Below, piece after piece: positions 59,348 through 64,000 of a stretch of 64,000 nucleotides of DNA (positions are counted from its first letter, which is position 1; every line of letters starts with the position of its first letter). A program made the translations under genes and the position numbers. Under the pieces are notes generated by a model. That model searched no databases and had not been told where the DNA came from. It saw only the letters and a list, made by a program, of their open reading frames with translations. This DNA is from Aliirhizobium wenxiniae (GTDB lineage: Bacteria > Pseudomonadota > Alphaproteobacteria > Rhizobiales > Rhizobiaceae): contig NZ_JAEUAN010000027.1 in assembly GCF_019511445.1 (NCBI RefSeq), forward strand, positions 1-64,000. The letters run 5' to 3'.

Positions 59348-61336
59348 ATGTTCGATCCATTGAACCTTCAGGTCTTTGCCAATCACACCCGCGCGGCGGC
59401 CGAAAACATGGCCTATACGCTACAGCGCACCGCCCATTCCGCCTTCGTCAAGGAGACGGAGGATTTTACGGTGATGCTGATCAACCGTAACGGCGATACG
59501 TTCGGCGTGCCGATGGGGCTCGGCGCCACATGGTATCCGGGGCTCACCTATACGCGGGCGATCGATATGGTCGCCGATTACAAGCCCGGCGATGTGGCCT
59601 TCACCAACGATCCCTATTCCTGCTTCGTCGCCACTCACGCGCCCGATACGCATCTCTGGAAGCCGGTCTTTTACGAAGGCGAAATCATCGCCTGGACTGG
59701 CGGCCATATCCACAATACCGACATGGGCGGGGCCGTGCCGGCATCGCTCTCTCGCGCGCTCACCGAAATCCATCAGGAGGGCATCCGATTTCCGCCGATG
59801 AAACTGGTCAATGAAGGGGTGTTCGACGAAGACATCCTGAAGATCATGACCACAAATGTGCGCAAGCCTGATCTTAATATCGGGGACATCAAGGCGCTGG
59901 TGGGGGCGCTCAATACGGGCGAGCGCAAAATCCTCGCCATGGTCGAAAAATTCGGCAAGGAGGCGTTTCTCGAAGGTGCGGAGGTCTTGCTCGACCATGC
60001 CGAGGCGCAGGCGCGAGATATTTTGCGCTCCATGCCAGATGGCACCTATGTGTTCGTCGACTATGCCGACGAGGATTCCGTCGAGGCCAATCCATGTCGG
60101 CTGAAGCTGACGTTGACGATCAAAGACGATGAGGCGATCCTCGATTTCACCGGTTCCGATCCGCAGCTCGGGTCTTCGCTCAACGTTCCTTCCGGCGGCG
60201 ATCCGCGGCACACGATGCTGCTCGTCGGCGTCTATTATGTGCTCTACACGATCAATCCGAAGATCCTCTTGAATACCGGCATCACCCGTCCGTTCACCTG
60301 CATTGCGCCTGAGGGCAGCGTGTTGAACCCGATCTCGCCGGCGGCCGTCGGCATGCGGTCTCTCACTTGCGCCCGTTTGCGCTCGGTCATCTTCGGCGCT
60401 TTCTGCCAGGCAGTACCCGAGAGACTTCCTGCCGCGCCCGCGGGCAATAATTGCATCGTCAACGTGATGACGACGGACGAGCGAACGGGGCGTACGGTTA
60501 TCGCGGCTGTCAACCCGGTTGTCGGCGGTGGTGGCGGCATGCCGCATCGTGACGGCACCAATGGCTCCGGTGCCGATGCGGCTTACCTCAAGAACACGCC
60601 GATCGAGATTACCGAGACTGAAGTGCCGATCGAGTTCGTCAAGTATGGACTGGCCAAGGACAGTGGCGGCGCTGGCCGCTGGCGCGGAGGGTTGGCGACC
60701 GAGATGGCGTTCCGGGTGTTCAGTCCGGGCAGCCGCATCACCGCGCGCAATCGCGACCGCAGCTTTTTCCGCCCCTGGGGGCTGCTCGGCGGCAAGGCTG
60801 CCGGCCTGTCGGACATGGTGTTGAACCCCGGCCGGGATGACTATCGCCGGCTCGGCAATATCGATACCGCCATCCTGCAGCCCGGTGACGTGCTGGAAAT
60901 CCGATCGGCAGGCGGCGGCGGGCGCGGCAACCCGCTGGAACGTGAGGTCTGGCGTGTGGTGCGCGATGTCGACCGCGGATATGTTTCTGCAGAGGCCGCA
61001 GAACGCGACTATGGGGTCGTCATTCGTGATGCCGTTCTGGATGAGGCCGCGACGGAGAGCCTGAGGGCGTCGCGCTCCACACCCGTCGGTCATTTCCACT
61101 ACGGCCCGGAGCGTGATGGCTATGAAGCGCAGTGGACGCCGGCCGCCTATGATCTCCTGACCGACATTCTTGCCGGATTGCCGATCCACTGGCGTTTTTT
61201 CACCAAAACGGAAATCTTCCGCCGGATGAAGGGGCGTGTCGGACCGGAAGGTGTGTCTGCTGCGCTTTCCGATGTGCGTGCGCGCTTCAAGGAAATGCCG
61301 GAGCCGTTGACCGCGACTAAGGAGGCTGCGGAATGA
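59348..61336 (+). CDS. hyuB: Hydantoinase/oxoprolinase subunit B family
   Basis: The protein has 662 residues. Family landmarks are ENMAYTLQRTAHSAFVKE, DVAFTNDPYSCFVATHAPD, ILDFTGSDPQLGSS and, late, GGAGRWRGGLATEMAFRVF. A C-terminal extension of about 110 residues after the usual GGGGRGNPLERE end continues to a helical tail, somewhat longer than typical HyuB (near 520-600). It is the partner of HyuA in cyclic-amide opening. The stop overlaps the ferredoxin-like gene in ATGA. Confidence 0.92.
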   Translation: MFDPLNLQVFANHTRAAAENMAYTLQRTAHSAFVKETEDFTVMLINRNGDTFGVPMGLGATWYPGLTYTRAIDMVADYKPGDVAFTNDPYSCFVATHAPDTHLWKPVFYEGEIIAWTGGHIHNTDMGGAVPASLSRALTEIHQEGIRFPPMKLVNEGVFDEDILKIMTTNVRKPDLNIGDIKALVGALNTGERKILAMVEKFGKEAFLEGAEVLLDHAEAQARDILRSMPDGTYVFVDYADEDSVEANPCRLKLTLTIKDDEAILDFTGSDPQLGSSLNVPSGGDPRHTMLLVGVYYVLYTINPKILLNTGITRPFTCIAPEGSVLNPISPAAVGMRSLTCARLRSVIFGAFCQAVPERLPAAPAGNNCIVNVMTTDERTGRTVIAAVNPVVGGGGGMPHRDGTNGSGADAAYLKNTPIEITETEVPIEFVKYGLAKDSGGAGRWRGGLATEMAFRVFSPGSRITARNRDRSFFRPWGLLGGKAAGLSDMVLNPGRDDYRRLGNIDTAILQPGDVLEIRSAGGGGRGNPLEREVWRVVRDVDRGYVSAEAAERDYGVVIRDAVLDEAATESLRASRSTPVGHFHYGPERDGYEAQWTPAAYDLLTDILAGLPIHWRFFTKTEIFRRMKGRVGPEGVSAALSDVRARFKEMPEPLTATKEAAE

Positions 61337-61647
61337 AACCGCACCCGCGAACCGGGCGAATTGTCCGATTGTCGGAAACGGCAAGACCGCGGGTGCATTT
61401 TCATCTCGACGGATCGCCTTGCGAAGCTCTGGCAGGGGACACGGTTCTCACTGCGATCCTGTCCTGCGCCGATAATCTACGGCAATCCGAATTCGGGCCG
61501 GAGAGGCGGGCAGGGTTCTGCCTGATGGGCGCCTGCCAGGATTGCTGGGTATGGCAGGCGGATGGGGGGCGTCTCCGTGCCTGTTCGACGCTTGTCACGG
61601 ACGGCATGCGACTGCTGACCGAAGCGCCTGGAGGATGGCCGCTATGA
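61333..61647 (+). CDS. Small [2Fe-2S] subunit (HcnA / SoxA-N-terminal-like)
   Basis: The protein has 104 residues, the size of HcnA (104). The cluster cysteines are in FCLMGACQDCWVW and RACSTLV, the CxxxxCxxC...C pattern of plant-type ferredoxins reduced to the redox-subunit form. It overlaps hyuB upstream and the flavoprotein gene downstream, both by ATGA. It is an electron-transfer subunit of a multi-part amino-acid dehydrogenase; alone it has no activity. Confidence 0.88.
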   Translation: MKPHPRTGRIVRLSETARPRVHFHLDGSPCEALAGDTVLTAILSCADNLRQSEFGPERRAGFCLMGACQDCWVWQADGGRLRACSTLVTDGMRLLTEAPGGWPL

Positions 61648-63008
61648 CTTCGGTTGCGGAAAAGGTCGTCATCGTTGGTGCGGGACCGGCGGGCATTCGA
61701 GCGGCTGAAATGCTGGTGTCAGCGGGCATAAAACCTGTGATCATCGACGAGGGGATAAGGGCAGGTGGACAGATCTATCGCCGGCCGCCGGATGGTTTTA
61801 TCCGCTCGCCGCGCGAACTCTACGGCACCGAGGCCGAAAAGGCCGTTGCGCTGCATACGCTATTTGATCGTATGGTTGCTGACGAACAGGTCGAATACTA
61901 TCCGCAGAGCTCGGTTCTGGCATGTGCGAACCGGACTCTGCATGCGTTGACGCCGTCCGGACGGCGCGAGTTCGGCTATAACAGGCTGATTCTTGCGACG
62001 GGTGCCACAGATCGCCTTGCACCCGTTTCGGGCTGGCAGTCGCCCGGCGTCTATAGTCTCGGCGCGACCCAGATCGCCTTGAAGGCTCAAGGGGTAGCGC
62101 TCGGGCGAAAAATCGTTCTCGCCGGATCGGGGCCGCTTCTGACACTCGTCGCAACGCAATTGCTGAAGGCCGGCGCAGAGATCGCGGCGGTTCTCGATAC
62201 ATCGTCAATGGCTACACAGATGACGGGCTTGCCGGGCATGCTGGCGCGACCGGGGCTCGTGCTGCGCGGGCTTCTGATGCGCGCGAAACTTGGCCGGCTC
62301 TATCATGCGGGGGTGAGAAGTCTCGGGATCTATGCCGACGAGCAAGGTCCCGTCCGTATTCGCTGGCGGAACGCGTGGGGTGCAGAGCGGGTAACCGATT
62401 GCGACATGGTGGGGATCGGATGGCATTTGCGGGCCGAGACGCAGCTTGCAGGTCTTGCCGGCTGCCAGTTCGACTACGATGCCGACTGGGCGCAATGGCT
62501 TCCGCGCACCGACCGAATGGGACGCGCTGCGGAAGGAGTTTATCTCGCCGGCGAAGGTCTGAGGATACTCGGGGCGGATGGGGCCGAGGTTGCCGGTCGA
62601 CTTGCTGCCCATGCCTGTCTTTACGATATGAGATTACCGGTGCCGGACAGTTCTGCGGATCTGCGCCGGATGGCGCGGTATGAGCGTTTTGCACGCGGCA
62701 TGGCGCGGGCCTTTCCCTGGCCGGCGGAGATGGTTCGCAAGACGTCTGACGACACCGTGGTCTGTCGCTGTGAGGGCATTACCGCAGGGCAGTTGCGAGA
62801 TGGTGTCGATTACGGCGGCGCCGAGGCCAACCGGGTCAAGTCGCTTGCGCGGGTCGGTATGGGGCGCTGTCAGGGGCGCTACTGCCAGTTGGCCGGTGCC
62901 GAACTGATTGCCGACAGAGCAGGGATTTCCGTCTGTGAAGCTGGGCGATTGCGGGAACAGGCTCCGGTACGGCCTGCCCCGATTGGAGCCTGGGTTCGTG
63001 ATGCCTGA
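61644..63008 (+). CDS. NAD(P)/FAD oxidoreductase with BFD-type [2Fe-2S] domain (HcnB / opine-oxidase A-like)
   Basis: The protein has 454 residues. The ATG at 61644 sits 9 bases after GGAGG and overlaps the preceding stop. The N-terminal FAD motif is VVIVGAGPAGIRAA with RAGGQIYRR, and a second dinucleotide site is IVLAGSGPLLTLVA. The C-terminal BFD-like domain has CRCEGI and GRCQGRYCQ for a [2Fe-2S] cluster. This is the layout of HcnB, OoxA/NoxA and LhpE. With the [2Fe-2S] subunit and the divergent DAO protein it would form a dye-linked dehydrogenase passing electrons to the respiratory chain. Confidence 0.88.
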   Translation: MTSVAEKVVIVGAGPAGIRAAEMLVSAGIKPVIIDEGIRAGGQIYRRPPDGFIRSPRELYGTEAEKAVALHTLFDRMVADEQVEYYPQSSVLACANRTLHALTPSGRREFGYNRLILATGATDRLAPVSGWQSPGVYSLGATQIALKAQGVALGRKIVLAGSGPLLTLVATQLLKAGAEIAAVLDTSSMATQMTGLPGMLARPGLVLRGLLMRAKLGRLYHAGVRSLGIYADEQGPVRIRWRNAWGAERVTDCDMVGIGWHLRAETQLAGLAGCQFDYDADWAQWLPRTDRMGRAAEGVYLAGEGLRILGADGAEVAGRLAAHACLYDMRLPVPDSSADLRRMARYERFARGMARAFPWPAEMVRKTSDDTVVCRCEGITAGQLRDGVDYGGAEANRVKSLARVGMGRCQGRYCQLAGAELIADRAGISVCEAGRLREQAPVRPAPIGAWVRDA

Positions 63009-63017
63009 CCGCGTGGA

Positions 63018-63926
63018 TCAGTGACCGAGATTTCCGGCCTTGGCGAGGACCGAGGCACAGGCCTCGCGAATATTGTCGCGCATGGCGAGATGACTTCCGG
63101 TGAGCGGTCTGTCGCGGCTCGTCAGCAGCGCGATCGGGACCATGGTCTTATGGGACATCGGCTTGCGGACAAGGCCGGGAAACTGGTCCCATGGAAGCAG
63201 CCCGTCAACCACGGCGACACCATAGCCATCGCGCACGAATGGCAGTGCGGTCAGCGAGATGTCGATTTCGATCGCGGGGTTGAACATCTGCTTTTCGGCT
63301 GCGGCAGCACTGAGCAGCATACGGCCGGGATAGGTGCCGGCCCGGTAGGAGATCAGCGTTTCCTTCTGCAGGTCGGAGAACGTGATTTGGTCACGTTCGG
63401 CCAGGCGATGACCTTCCGGCAGGATACAGATCAGTTCCGTATGGCCGAGCGTCTCGACGTCGATGCCCGGTCTTGGGGTGTTGTTCATGACGATCCCGAG
63501 TGCGGCATCGCCGTTGCGGATCATGTCGACGACATTGACCAGCGGTGCGATGAGAGAGCGGATCACGACATCCGGATGGGCCTCGCGGAAGGATGCAAGG
63601 GCTTTCGGCACGATCGACATTGCAGGCGGCGCGGAGGCTGCAACGCGAATGATGCCGGTGCGGCCGTAACGCATGTCGGTCGTGTGCCGCCTCAATGCGC
63701 CCAGTTCGGAGAAGATCCGCTCGCATTCGGGATAGATTTCCTCCGCCTCACGGGTCGGTACAAGCTTGCCGCGGACGCGATTGAAAAGCTTGAAGCCCAG
63801 CTGGTCTTCGGCATGAAGCAGGATCTGGCTCAGCGCCGGCTGGGATATGTTCAGCATGGCAGCCGCGCCGGTCACGGTGCCGCTGCGCATCAGCATGCAG
63901 AAAACTTCCAGTTGACGTGCCTGCAT
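63018..63926 (-). CDS. LysR-family transcriptional regulator
   Basis: The protein has 302 residues. The helix-turn-helix is at about residues 2-45 (GTVTGAAAMLNISQPALSQI), and the effector domain follows (about 90-295). It has the layout of the OccR/NocR opine-responsive group, but also of many other LysR proteins. It is convergent with the flavoprotein gene (9-base gap). It could act at the palindrome at 57159 or on genes beyond the right edge, toward which its own promoter faces. Confidence 0.9.
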   Translation of the reverse strand: MQARQLEVFCMLMRSGTVTGAAAMLNISQPALSQILLHAEDQLGFKLFNRVRGKLVPTREAEEIYPECERIFSELGALRRHTTDMRYGRTGIIRVAASAPPAMSIVPKALASFREAHPDVVIRSLIAPLVNVVDMIRNGDAALGIVMNNTPRPGIDVETLGHTELICILPEGHRLAERDQITFSDLQKETLISYRAGTYPGRMLLSAAAAEKQMFNPAIEIDISLTALPFVRDGYGVAVVDGLLPWDQFPGLVRKPMSHKTMVPIALLTSRDRPLTGSHLAMRDNIREACASVLAKAGNLGH

Positions 63927-64000
63927 ACGCTTTCCGTGTTCTCCGGTTCGGGCTCAATCTACATCAAAGGGTGATCGCTCAGAAGTCTGCCACCTTGCCC
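63927..64000. other. Right edge, non-coding
   Basis: 74 bases upstream of the LysR gene; no complete gene or clear operator is visible. The next gene is outside the window. Confidence 0.4.

Noticed and set aside
59420..61384. 654-codon frame opposite hyuB
   Set aside because: Shadow of a GC-rich gene; the plus-strand product has clear family motifs throughout.
61333..63008. Calling the redox genes hydrogen cyanide synthase (hcnAB)
   Set aside because: HcnABC belongs to a broad family with opine oxidases and hydroxyproline dehydrogenases. The hyuAB context and the divergent DAO gene do not fit a cyanide operon.
1..64000. CRISPR arrays, rRNA genes, transposases and phage genes
   Set aside because: None seen: no regularly spaced repeats, no rRNA-like sequence and no transposase or integrase motifs in any frame examined.

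Overview
The window looks like about 64 kb of a large secondary replicon (chromid or megaplasmid) of a member of the Rhizobiaceae. The reasons are the dctA/dctBD arrangement with a sigma-54 promoter, an intergenic palindrome pair resembling the rhizobial RIME element, a plasmid-type DUF1612 (RHE_PE00001-like) protein, and high GC content with long antisense shadow frames. There are about 47 credible protein genes and one RNA gene. No insertion sequences, phage genes, CRISPR arrays or rRNA were seen.

Left arm (1-16.8 kb): a sugar-acid type module comes first, with a TRAP periplasmic binding protein, a FadR-type regulator, an Ldh-family oxidoreductase, a regulator with two GntR DNA-binding domains, and an enolase-superfamily enzyme. 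The C4-dicarboxylate system follows: dctA divergent from dctBD, with a good -24/-12 promoter and two similar 16-bp sites 33 bp apart. Next come an FtsK-type translocase without its membrane domain and a four-gene osmoprotectant ABC transporter in the order osmF-yehY-yehX-yehW.

Selenocysteine region (17-30.4 kb): this is the most striking part. fdoG (formate dehydrogenase-O/N alpha) has an in-frame UGA at codon 200, followed directly by a SECIS-like hairpin, then fdoH and fdoI. After a terminator come fdhE, selA, a Sel1-repeat protein, selB, the selenocysteine tRNA gene selC, and a small unknown gene. selD lies 2 kb further on. The selB reading frame has no stop before selC. It runs through the whole tRNA gene and ends in a GTGA overlap with the start of the next gene. 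Every gene needed to make and insert selenocysteine (except seryl-tRNA synthetase) is therefore present next to its client selenoprotein.

Middle (30.6-43.6 kb): a DUF1612 protein, an alpha/beta hydrolase with a Tat-like leader, an AraC regulator convergent with a TonB-dependent siderophore receptor, and a six-gene operon. That operon has an AfuABC/FbpABC-type transporter, an inositol-monophosphatase-family enzyme, a tyrosine-phosphatase-family protein and a LacI regulator, which suggests import and dephosphorylation of a phosphorylated compound.

Iron region (43.6-55.8 kb): an RhtX-like siderophore permease with an apparent 5' frameshift, a TetR regulator, a diguanylate cyclase, a FepBDGC-like catecholate siderophore ABC transporter whose ATPase gene is inverted, an AraC regulator, a second TonB receptor and a Fes/IroE-like esterase.

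Right arm (56-64 kb): a DAO-type flavoprotein is divergent from hyuA-hyuB, a small [2Fe-2S] protein and a BFD-type flavoprotein, with a perfect 23-bp palindrome between the two arms and a LysR gene at the end. The three redox subunits resemble the opine oxidase / hydroxyproline dehydrogenase / HcnABC family. Combined with hydantoinase/oxoprolinase subunits they suggest a ring-opening plus imino- or amino-acid oxidation pathway, possibly for an opine-like or hydantoin-like compound.
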